Shown piece after piece: positions 40,631-52,300 of a stretch of 64,000 bases of DNA (position 1 is the first letter of the stretch; the number at the start of each line of letters is the position of its first letter). The notes beneath the pieces are model-generated. The model had not been told where the DNA came from and made no database searches. It was given only the letters and a program-made list of their open reading frames with translations. The translations under genes and the position numbers were made by a program. Source of the stretch: Valencia hispanica (taxonomy: Eukaryota; Chordata; Actinopteri; Cyprinodontiformes; Valenciidae); assembly GCA_963556495.2 (NCBI GenBank), contig OY747702.1, forward strand, positions 42,168,180 to 42,232,179, read 5' to 3'.

Positions 40631-41754
40631 TTGAGCATGTATGTTTAATTTGAACCTGTGTACATTAGAGAAAGTTCACTTTTAATCCATATATGTGGTC
40701 CTGTGTCTTTTTATTTAATGCATTAAAGGAGTATGATGGTTTAACACAGGAAAACAAATGATTTAAGCAGATCATCATAAACACAACATTGATTTGACAT
40801 CAATGCCAATGATAGGTATATACGAGCAATATAGCATGCAGAGGGACCACACTGTTTGGATGTACTCTGAAGACACATGGCCAGTGTTATCCACTAGGGG
40901 GCGCCCCTGACCGAAGATTTAATCAAGAACTTGCTCGATCAGCACACCTGTTTTACACCCTGATTATTAATTGATTGAAAAATAACTTCAACTGCAGAGT
41001 CCCTGTGTAGCACTTCCACTACAGGTTATGTAATCCGAAAGAAGTCCTGGAAAGGCTTTAAAATGTAGCTCCTCTCAGTTGCATGGTTTTGAGGAGAGGG
41101 AGAAGTTAAGGATTTGACTTCTTTACCTGGTTGTCATAAAAGTAGCATACAGATGTTGGTGTAGTAAGACGTGGAACTTCGTTTAATTTAAATGGCGGCA
41201 CATTTACACATCTGCTGATGCTCTACTGCAACAGGTTGATTGTTTTCTCTGGGTCAACAGAAGGTCACTAATTTTTTGGCATGAGATTTCAGACATCGAA
41301 ATCACCTATTTTTATTTGAGCTTTTTTCCCCACACATTTTAAGAGACCACATTTTGATCTTCATTTTTTTTTACTTTGCAAACAATTACAGCGTATTTCT
41401 TTTACATTAAAATTTGAGCCCTAAATGTTTGTTAATGCGAGCACACTGATTTTCTCTGCTGAGATTTTAAAAACATCATAAACAATGTAGAAAAATGTAC
41501 ATGAATTCACAAAATAGAATTTTTATGCTAAACATTCCAAGGATTACAAATTTCAGATCCTTAATCTGTAAAACCTTTTAGGAAAAGAAAAAGATGTGGT
41601 GGTGATGTACTGTTTCCAATCCCAAATTAGTCAAATCTAGAGTTAAGCTATAAGAAATCCCTTGCCTTTTATCTCTAGACTAAGCTCCTCACTGTCCAAA
41701 CCTCATATTTAGATTAACTGATGACTAAATCTCAGAGGTTGTTCCTAAAATCAG
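40631..41754. other. Intergenic DNA upstream of sfxn5
   Basis: No gene or assignable repeat is seen apart from the CTCF-like motif listed separately. Confidence 0.45.
40891..40904 (+). promoter_or_regulatory. Perfect CTCF core motif
   Basis: CCACTAGGGGGCGC fits the vertebrate CTCF core CCASYAGRKGGCRS at all 14 positions. It lies between the rab11fip5 3' end and the sfxn5 promoter. A chance perfect match in 64 kb on both strands is unlikely (about 0.015 expected under equal base use), but occupancy is not shown. Confidence 0.5.
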
Positions 41755-42160
41755 CTTTTTGTGTTACTTCTTCTTGAAGTTGATATTGCTTGGGATTGCA
41801 ACATCTGTCACGACAGCACTCTTTCTCCTTAATCTTTCAACATAATGTCCAACTGGTTAGCCATCAGCTGTTCATTGGTCTGAATCTGAAAGGATTTTAT
41901 TCCTGTTGCCCTCCATCATTCTCTGCGATCTCTGGCACTTTGACTGGGGGACCTTCGGCCCCCACAGATATACCTGAGAACTTTTCCCATCACCTGGTTA
42001 TGGTGTTCCAGGATGTATGCTTTACTCGTCAGCATCTTGCGCCCAGCTGTTAATTTCTGCTGCTCTTGCAGAGATACCATTGCCTTCTTGGCTGTTTCTC
42101 GCATTAATGCTCTCCACACTCAGCCTTTCAGTGTAGAAGGATGGATGACCTGTCTTGGTG
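41755..42160 (-). mobile_element. LINE-derived coding fragment, minus strand
   Basis: The minus strand encodes RETAKKAMVSLQEQQKL and, further along in another frame, RKSAVVTDVAIPSNIN. Both are C-terminal words I recognise from abundant fish LINE polyproteins. The frames are broken by stops. I cannot name the clade with certainty. Confidence 0.5.
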
Positions 42161-42340
42161 GGTTTTTAATTAGGCCATATTCCTCCTGTTTTTGATGGTT
42201 AGAACAGTGCTGTATTAGATGTTCAATACATCTGATATTGTTTCATAACCTTTTTTTTTCCACTAATGTGCTCCAATAAACTTTAGACGCTTTCACAAAA
42301 CAACAATTTGTTAACTTATTTGTTGCACTCCATTTTTTTT

Positions 42341-42706
42341 GGGTGGGAGCACAGTGGTGCAGTTGGTAGCACTGTTGCCTTACAGCAAGAAGGTCCTGGG
42401 TTCAAATCCCAGGCTGGGCTCTTTCTGCGTGGAGTTTGCACGTTCTCCCTGTGCATGTGTGGGTTCTCTCCGGGTACTCCGGCCGGGTACTCCATCCAAA
42501 AACATGGCTGTTAGGTAAATTGGTCTCTCTAAATTGCCCTTAGTTTGTGTGCATGGTTGTTTGTCCTGTGTGTTGCCCTGCGATGGACTGGCGACCTGTC
42601 CAGAGTGTACCCTGCCTCTAGTCCCGTGACTGCTGGAGATAGGCATCAGCCCCCTCACAACCCTGCATAGGATGGACAGGTACAGATAATGGATGGATGG
42701 ATGGAT
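42341..42706 (+). mobile_element. AFC-type tRNA-derived SINE with (GATG)n tail
   Basis: This is a nearly complete copy. It has a tRNA-like head with an A-box region (GTGGTGCAGTTGGTAGCACTG) and a box B (GGTTCAAATCC). The body includes TGGAGTTTGCACGTTCTCCC, TCTCCGGGTACTCCGG, TAAATTGCCCTTAG and GATGGACTGGCGACCTGTCC, and the tail is tandem GGAT at 42690-42706. Such SINEs are mobilised by a LINE sharing the same tail, and the Rex3/RTE-like LINE in this window (61373-63258) ends in the same repeat. Confidence 0.85.
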
Positions 42707-43336
42707 TTAGGACAAATGGGGACTGGAAACCAAGGCACAACACACTTTTCAGATTTTATTTGTAAAAATATAAATAAAATCATGTGTCGCTTTTATTCCA
42801 TTTCACTATTATGCACTACAATTAGGTTTGATTTTGTAACTTGACAGAATGGGAAGGCACTTAAGATGTATTAATTTTAAATGCAAAAAATTATTGAGCA
42901 TGATGGACTGACATTAAAGTGAATAAAAATGGGATGACTTTGGTGATTAACATCACTGCAGGCTCAGGCTTAAATTGCTCCTGAAATGAATCCAGGTCCA
43001 ATACTCGCTTCTCCTCCTTGAGGCCACACCTCCTCACAAAGTAATTATTGGGCCAACCTGACACCTATATGGGCGCATCAGTCGTTATCTCTCCCAAGAT
43101 CAATCCGAACAGTTATGCAATGACTATCATCTTATCGATTATTTGGGATGTGTAGTCATGCGCATCAACTTTGCCAGTGTTAAAGCAAGGGGAAAAAACG
43201 ACAACTCCCGGCAGGCTTAGGGGCGCATCGCTTCGCCCGAGATGTTCACACACTCGGTTACTGTAGTTCGCTCGACTATAAAAAAAAATCTGTTTTAATG
43301 ATTCAGTTCGTGAATAAATAAAAAGAGTTTGGTGTC
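42707..43336 (+). promoter_or_regulatory. sfxn5 promoter region and 5' UTR
   Basis: Between the SINE and the sfxn5 ATG the sequence becomes GC-richer from about 43000, with CpG sites clustered at 43190-43280. No TATA box is evident. The transcription start site is not defined. Confidence 0.45.
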
Positions 43337-46300
43337 ATGGCGGAATCAGCAGCGTGTCCTGCTTTCCAGCTCGGGAGACCCCGATACGATCAGGTAGGAT
43401 CTTTGTGTCCTCCGTTAACCATCCGGTTTCTTGACATTTTGTTTTTAAGGCTTTCGGCTAAAAAAAAACAAAAAAGAAACATCCTGTTCCAGCGCCCCTC
43501 GTAGCTCCGTTCTGGATGCTGACTTTTTGCTGCAAAAGTTGCCTTCGACGTGCATCGGTGATTTTATTTCTGCAAAAACTTCTGAATGCGATCAGATTAG
43601 GCCGGAGTCTGTTGGACTTAAGCGGACTTATTGCTTTAGTTTGTGGTCTGCAACAAGGTTGTACTCTTACTCTATTAGTAGCCTAATGCAGGGAATGTGC
43701 ATGTGTTTTATTTAAAAACGCACAAATTGGTGGTTTTCCGCTCATTTCTGTAACAATTACAACATACATCCACTACAATTCAAACAGAAGTTTTTATTTT
43801 ATTTTTATGTATGGATAGACAGCACACTGAAAGTCATCAGCATAGCCAACTACTGACCTCAAACTTGACTGCGCTCAAATTTTCATAAAGAAATTATTTA
43901 ATGTCGCTCATCCCCAATAGATAATGCGACCTTAACGCCAGATGAGTTTGCTTGATGAAGGTCAAAGCAATTCGTACAGCAGCAACTTCCAGCAAATCAT
44001 TTACCAGATGGTAATGTATAATGCAAATTGAGTAAATGGGTATCTAAGGCTATGTTGACGTTATATAACTATTATCTTAGCCCACAAAACTGCTGCCACA
44101 CAGTTTTAGTTATAGAGCATACCTAATTATGTGCAGACCCAACCCAAGGCATAAGCAAACTAAGCAGCTGCTTAGGGCCTCCTATATATGCTTGAATTTA
44201 ACACAGACTATAGATCTAGAGTTTTAATATTTGTTGTTCTATTTTTTGAGAATGAGAATACTATTAAATTTGATTTGATTGTTTCAGAATAGATAAATCA
44301 AAAGATTTCAAATTGTTTAACATTTAAATTTAAGATTTAAAGAAATTGTTTCTTTTAAAGATTATTCTTCATTGTTTGGTTGTTATGTTACCATAGTTAC
44401 AATCTGATGCCACAACTTTAATATTTTCTTTGTGTTTGAGTATTGGTTTGTTCATAAATACATCTCATCAAATAATAACTGAATACCTGTGATTGCTTTG
44501 AAGATCAGCCAAACTTGGTACCCATTTTCCAGATTCCACCTTATAGGCTATGTATTGAAAAGCTGTTAGTGGTGGTGATGGTCTGAAAAGAAAGGAGGGC
44601 TCTAAATCAAATTCTGCTTTAGGTCTTATACAACCTTTGGCCAGTCCTAATCATGTAAAAGTTATTAAAGTGGCATTTACAATTTTATTATTCAAGGCTT
44701 TTGAGCCTATAATTTACAAAACGTATCCACGGTCGCAGTGGTTTGATGAGAAAACCTTGCCAGTTTTTTTTTTTTTAAAGGTTTCTGGGCCTGAGTGGCC
44801 TTTATTGACAGTGGACAGAGTTTTTTGAAGGGGGAGAGAGGTGGGGGAAGACATGCGGCAAAGGTCGCCCGGGACGGGAGTCAAACCGGGGACAGCCGTG
44901 TCGAGGACCGAAGCCTCTGCACATGGGGCGCCCGCTCTAACCACTTACGCCTCGCAACACCCCAAACCTTGCCTGTTTTAATAGATAACTAGAAGTCTGC
45001 AGGTTTAGAGGTGAAGATGGTCAAGAGATTTTCCTCATGGCTCATTCTTGAGAGCAGTTCTTTTTAATTTTTTGGAACTGGACAACATATGAAAATGTAA
45101 TTTTATACTGATATCAATTAAACTGATGTAAATATATCACTGTTTATAATATCACATGTGCTAGGGCTCATTTAGGTGCAATATTTACTGGTCATCATCC
45201 GGGGTTCCATGCTTTTACAATTTGAATCACAGAGTTTTAGACTTGATGCTACTCTTACCGAAGATTACATCTATGCAAATACATTTTTGTGTTTAAATTA
45301 TTCATCCCACCAGTTAGTTATTTTCTTCATATTTCTGCAACAGTTTTGTTCAGTAATCCCGTCTAAAACACACTGACATTTCATTTTCAACGAGACTCAA
45401 ACTGACCTTTAAACTGTTGCAAAACTGCTGTAATGAGATGCAAAAAGTCCTCACATGACAGAAACGAATCAGAACGTAATATAAAGGAGCTCTAAAACCT
45501 CCCTAGTTTCACACACAATGGGTTCAGTTAGAAGGAAAGCTGACAGATTTCGTCAAAATCAAGCTCAAAGTGATGCACAATTCCTTTCTACACACAAATC
45601 CAGTACAGGAAAAAGAAAACAGCTTGTAAAATAATCAACAAGGGAGTCAATTGATTCCTGTTTTATTCTGGATGTTTAGATCTTATTTACAAGCGCTGTG
45701 TTTTCTTATCTACATTTAGAATTGTATAATAACTCATTAATCATGACTTGATCATAAGGAACCTGATAACATTATTTGTTTCATGGTACTCTGCTTCTTC
45801 CTGCTCCTGTGTGCATTTCATTGTTCAAAACCAGTTAAAGAACATCAAGACAAAACAGCTCTAATCATCCACCTTCAGTTTATAGCATCTTGACAAAGTT
45901 GCTGTAACACCTCTTTGGTCTTGCATCAAAGCAGAGGAAATCAGGCCAGCTCTTGAATCAGCACAAACCTCGCTTGTTTTTTTGTCTGCGCTTCGTCCTG
46001 GATTCCATCTTTGCTAGTCTAGTTGTGTTCTCTAAGGGGAGCTTGAGCTCATGCATAATTAAAGCCGGCTCCTCACATGGCTCCACGCTCTCTCCACCTC
46101 TCTTACAAAACAGTGCTGCAGCACATATGGCCTGTCAGAAGAGATGTGCAGTGACAGAATGGCAGTGATAGAAAACCCAGAGCAGGGAATTATAGTCTCT
46201 CTGCAGTCTTAGTGAGGACTGAGAGAATTTTCCTGTCATTTCAATTAGGATGTGCTGTGAAGGAGATAATAAAAAAAAAGACACCCTGTTTCCGCTGTGT

Positions 46301-49300
46301 TTTCTGCTCTTCATAACTGATAAATATCTCAGAGGGAATCTGACTGAACCTTGTTGCCATGTTTTTGCCCAATAGGGTTGCTGCAGAGACTCTTGGCACA
46401 AATTGTTAGTGGGTCTTTTCAAAGAGCTGGCACACATACTCAGCGATTGGCATGCGGATGTAGACAGAGAAAAACAGAATGCTCGACCAGCAACTTAGAG
46501 CCTTACACAGAAGAGTGGTGTTGTGTTTTGTTTTTTCTTTCTGCAAAGATTAGTATTAATAGTTATCAGGATGAGTTCCAGTATTTAACCACTGAGCATC
46601 AACTTTATCTTAATTATGAAGTGTCTGAACATAAAATGTTTGTAACAAGCTTCCAGCTTTATTTAATTTCCTTTTTTGACACTGAATGATAGGGAGGTGT
46701 TTTTTAAACACTTTTTTGTTTAATTCTTAGTTCAACAAGACAATTTATAATGTGTTTCACTTGGGTGGTGGGTGTTTAGTGCCAATTGTGTCTTCAGTTC
46801 ACTATCACATATTGTTTTTACATGTTTTTTGGGGAACTATTGTTAATCATCCTTATATTCTTGAGGATGATGATTTAAAGTAAATAGCTATGGACGCTAA
46901 AGTCAACGTTAATTTCACCACGGTGAAAAATGTATTTCCGAAAAATGCCGAAACCGTTGCAGAAAAAGTTGTGTAATACCTTAAGGTTTGTACCATTGTT
47001 TTTAGTTTTAGAGTACCAAATTAAGTTTTGCTCTGACGAGTTTTTCCAAAGTTGAAACCTTTTAAAGATATTTTGATATTCTTTTAGAAGAGACTAAAAT
47101 TGACCTGTGGTATGCTGTCTTCTTAGACTTCATTCCTTGGACGTCTGAGACACTTTGTTGACATCATCGACCCCAGCACCCTGTTTGTTTCAGAGGTAAA
47201 GCTTCCTGTTAAAGTACTTGTTTTTTGCAATTTTTTTTTTACATGTTTGGTATGTCTTTTGTGTGCAAGGTCCCATATTATTCTCCATTATTGAAACGGT
47301 CTGTTTCCTGATGCAAAGGAGAGATTTGTTCTCCAATAATATTAGACAGTTGGGATTTACTTCATAATTAAATAATATATTTTTACTTTTAGGATAATAT
47401 AGGAAAATATTCAGCTTAACTCAGAAATTTTTTTTAAATGCAAAAAAATTTTTTTTAGAGCATTTTAGAAATTTATTTTTCTCAGTGTCAGAAGTCAGAA
47501 ACATTGCTTAAATATTTGGATATATTTGTTGACGTAAGAACCTCTCATAGCTGTCGTATATTTGTCAGTTGCACATCCAATGGAATCATTTCATCCAACA
47601 CCATCTCTAAGGTGCTTTAGGGGAATAAGATCTTGTGATTCAGATAGAAGGGTCAGAATTTTATTAGAAATCTTCATCTTGTTGTTGTATCAACAGTTCA
47701 GGATGGTGATAGTTGTTTACTTGCATTTGGAGCTAGTTTGCTCATTCTCCTCTGATATCAACATGTTCATCCAGACCACTACTATGCTATAGATTTTTTT
47801 TATTATTTTAAACCAATGCTCTGTAAACCCAAAACATGGTTGTTTGTGAAAATCCCTGTTGATCAGCAATTACTTACGATACTCCCACCTGCCCGTCTGG
47901 CTCCAACCCTTCCTTACATTTTTGTATCCCAAATGTAATGCCTTTATCCTCATCACATCCAGGTACCTAAATGCACTGTGTTGAGCTCATGTTGTGTTGA
48001 AATAAACAATTGTGCTGGTTTCCTAATAAAGTAACTGGTTAGTGTGTTTTTTCTCTTTCCTTTCATTGTTTGTAGAAAAAGTTAAAAGAATGCATCAAAC
48101 TCCTTGATGACTACAAACACGGCACACTTCCTCCTGGGGTGTCTGCAAATCAGGTGAGTCTTTACCAGAGCTGATGCAAAACTGTGTCTCAAAATATGTT
48201 CAGAAAGCTTGAAAACAAGATAAATGATCCAATGAAACACACCCCTTTTCTAAAAGATTCAGGATAGATCAATTAAATTAAGACTAATCCAAAATTCTCT
48301 ATTGATTTGTTTCTTTCGAAGAAAAAGAAAATTGGGCTAATTCCTTTTTGGAAGCTTGCACTTTTTCTGAGCATTTTCTAGAATAATTAATTTATTCAAT
48401 GGATTACATCATGAAATATGATGCAATCCATGGTGCAAAATGTGAAAACGGAAGAAAAAACTGTTTCTCGTTTAATAACATTCTGATTTTCCTGTTTAGT
48501 TGTGGGAAGCCCAGAAGATTAAACAGGTAAGTCTATAGGTTTGTTCATCTTAACCACACTTTCATACATTTCAAATCCCTGAGCCTGTGGCAACATGAGG
48601 AAGCTTTCATGCTTTGTACTGCAGGCCATCATTCACCCTGACACAGGAGAGAAGATCTTCATGCCATTTCGAATGTCAGGTATGTCCTCAGATGAAGATC
48701 TTTGTAAAAAATTCCTCCAACCAACCTATTTCCCCCATTGCTTTTAAGCTGAAAATCATGTTTTCACTATGCAGGTTATGTACCATTTGGAACACCGATT
48801 GTAAGTCAAACATTCAAACCATGCATTTCGATCTCACATTTCACTAAAGCTTAAGTGACCATGAATGTAATCATGTTTGGGAACAGATTAAATGAAACTT
48901 TGGGACTTATTTTACTGAAAAATAAGCTCTTATTTCCTGGTTTCATTTAGGTCATTGGCCTTCTCCTCCCAAATCAGACTGTGATGTCTACCATTATATG
49001 GCAGGTACTGGAAATGACCATATTGCTCTGTGGTGCTTTAAAGTTTTCAAAACCTTTACAGTCATTTATATTTGTGTATAAATATGACTTTTCACATTTT
49101 TGAGAGGCTGTGAATACGTTCACCTAAACTGATGGGTTAGGCAAGTTGAGCATGAATGGTCACATCCCAGAGTGGCAAGAGGAAACCCATTGTTGAATAA
49201 ATGCCAGAAGGTCCTGTTGTGACATCAGTCCTTTAATCCTAAAAATGTTCTTCAGGTGATAGAAGGCTGACGTTGTTATTGCTTTTATGTGACCCTGGAG

Positions 49301-52300
49301 ATTCAGGTTTGAGTCCATTACTACACCTAAATTTCAGGTCACATCTATGCACTGATTTGCTCAATACATTTGCTTAGGATTTGAATGGGTTCAAAGTCAC
49401 CTGTATAGTTATGGTAACTAATCTTATTACTAGCTATAATCTGGGCTAGCGCGAGCGTGTAGATATTAAATCAAAGGGACCACAGGATAGATCCCTGGGG
49501 CACCCCGCATGTGATTTCTGTCTCTTCCGATGAGAAATTTCCTATTGACACAAAGAAGTCCCTGTTCGTAGAGGACACATCTAACATGTGGAAGAGGGTG
49601 CCCTGGTCAAATGAGACCAGAACTGAACTTCTTGTCTTACATGCAGATCTGTGGGGCAGAAAACTAATACTGCACATTTTAAGGAAGATTAATAGAAAGA
49701 AATCTGGTAGAAGTTACTAATGTCTTGAGACTGGGGAGATTTTTCAAAGAATAGACAGAAGGTTTAGTTTTCAGATATCCATAGGTGGTAGAGACATATT
49801 TTAAAATACTTGCAGCTGTCATTACATCAGAATGTGGTTCTACAAAATATTTACTAAAGAGGGCTGAATGTAATTCCGTGCCACACTTTTCACATTTGTA
49901 TTTGGAGAAAAGTTTGAAAACCATGAATTATTTTTCTGCTTCAAAATGATGCACCGCCTTATTTTGGTTCTTCATTTAAAATCCCAGTAAAATACACTAA
50001 AGTTTGGAGTTACAAACTGCAAAAAAAAGAAGAAAAGGTCTAAAAGTATGATTACATTTGCAAGGCCCTGTACAGCGAAATCCACTCCAGTTATAATACA
50101 ATATAATTAGATTCAGTTCCAGTAATATGTTTAAAATAAAATTCTTCACATAATTTACAACAGTCCACTTCAAAACCAGTTAAGTTTCTTACTTTGAAAT
50201 TCAAACTGAATCTATCCGTTCAGGGCAAATGGCACAAGGCATTGCTATCCTCATTGCACTGCTGGTAACATCTGATCTGCTTGTTTAAATCTGTGTCACA
50301 ATATAACATGGTCTTGCATCATATTTATATGCATTTATATTAAATACTTAAAGGTCCACACACTTTTTAGCACCATCATTTCACAGCATTTATTAACCAT
50401 TTTGATCATCTGGTCAACTTTGTCACTCTGAGTGACTTAGCTACCTCTTTTGTTTTTTCTTCTTTTTTTCCCCTCACTGATTATCGATCATTTGTGTTTT
50501 GTATTTTTCGTTTTCTTTTAGTGGTTGAACCAGAGTCACAATGCCTGTGTGAACTATGCCAACCGGAATGCCACAAAGGTAAAAACAACTTGGTACTTAC
50601 TTTTTGTTATTTTATCCCAACATGGTAAGGCTTAATATTTCTTTCAGATTCCGTTTCTTTTCTAAAAAAATATTACATGAAACTGATCAATTTCTTTTCT
50701 TTTTTTTGCCTACAGCCTACACCTACATCTAGGTTTCTTCAAGGCTATGTTGGAGCTGTGACCAGTGCTGTCTCTATTGCAGTAAGTAAACTTTTCATTC
50801 ATTGGAATTGATGTCATTACTTGTAATATGCTGTAGTACTTAGAAATCTGGTTGTATTACTAATTGCAGTATTTAGGCTGAAATAATCAAATTGAACACA
50901 CTGAAAAATCCAAGATTTGTCTACCGTGATTAAAACTGCATGAGTTGCAGCTTTTTATTTTTTGTACGTTTTTTTTTCCTTTATAGGTGGGACTGAATGT
51001 GCTGATTCAGAAGGCCAGTAAGCTGAGCCCTGCTACCAGAATGATTATACAGAGATTTGTCCCCTTCCCAGCTGTAGGTGGGTTTTCAATAGACCCTTTG
51101 TAATAATAATGTTATTTATTATGTGGCCCTCTACTGGTTAAAGCTGCAAATTCTCAAAGAACATGCATTCTCTGTATCCTCCCGATAATTATGAAAGTAA
51201 ATATTTGCTTAATTTAAAACTGTTAAATTACTGTTTTTAGGATACTTTCCTTGTAATCTGTGACTGCCGTCCTTGTTGGTGTTTTAATTGTGTGTTTTAT
51301 AATGCCTATTTTGTTCCTCTTTAGCAAGTGCAAACATCTGTAACGTAGCTCTGATGAGACACAATGAGCTGTCTGAAGGCATCGATGTATTGGACAACAA
51401 CCGCAGCGTGGTTGGATCCTCCAGAATCGCTGCTAGACATGTGAGCGTCTTCTTTTTCACGTTGTATGTCTGTGAATGTAAAATGACATGGTTTCTAACT
51501 GGTGTGGTCACATTTCCTTCTTCACTCAACTCGCTCAGCATCAGATTGAATCACCTGTGCACAATCTCTAAATGTTTATCTTCAGGCAATAATGGAGACC
51601 GCCTTCACGCGTGTGGTCCTTCCTATGCCAATCTTTGTCCTGCCCCCCATCATCATGTCCTACCTCGAAAGGTTTGTACGGAAACACACAGGTGTTTTTT
51701 TGCTTTTGAAAAAGATAATCCAGATCCTATAATATAGGGTTGAAATAACCAATAAAAGTCAGGTTTAAAAACCATTAAAATGACATAAAACCTAATGTGT
51801 TTACCTGTAGGAATACGATGCTGAAAAGCTACATTATAATCTTTCAACAATGGCACACTTCCACCAGCAAAATTATTGATATTTCTTTTTCAATATCCTA
51901 AACAAGGGATAAGAAAACAAAAAAATGTGTTTGAGAAATCAAATACAACACCCAATATGCTGTGTGCCTGTAATATTGTTTCTCTTTTTTATTTCTCTTT
52001 ATTTAAAATAAAATATTCAGATATATGTTTAAAATTTAACTAATTGGTTTTTCATTCTTTTTAGCGATATAGCCTTCATTTAAATGAAAGGTTGAGTTTA
52101 TGTGAAAAATTTCTGATCATGAATATGCAGAAAGTGATTCATATTTATATAATTTAGGTCCATTAATACCCAGTGTCTCATATTCAGAATGTTTTAGCAA
52201 ACTATGTTATCCTGAAGTGCATCTGTAGTTGTAGCTAGCTTTGCAGTGTCCATCCCAAGGCATAATGATGCAAAGAAGGATTCTTCATCAAATCTAAAAT

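Noticed and set aside
42341..42420. Possible tRNA gene at the start of the SINE
   Set aside because: The tRNA-like head continues into the conserved SINE body and (GATG)n tail.
44766..44958. Possible tRNA gene on the minus strand
   Set aside because: Boxes A and B are present, but the cloverleaf does not close and an A-rich tail follows, so it is a tRNA-derived SINE.
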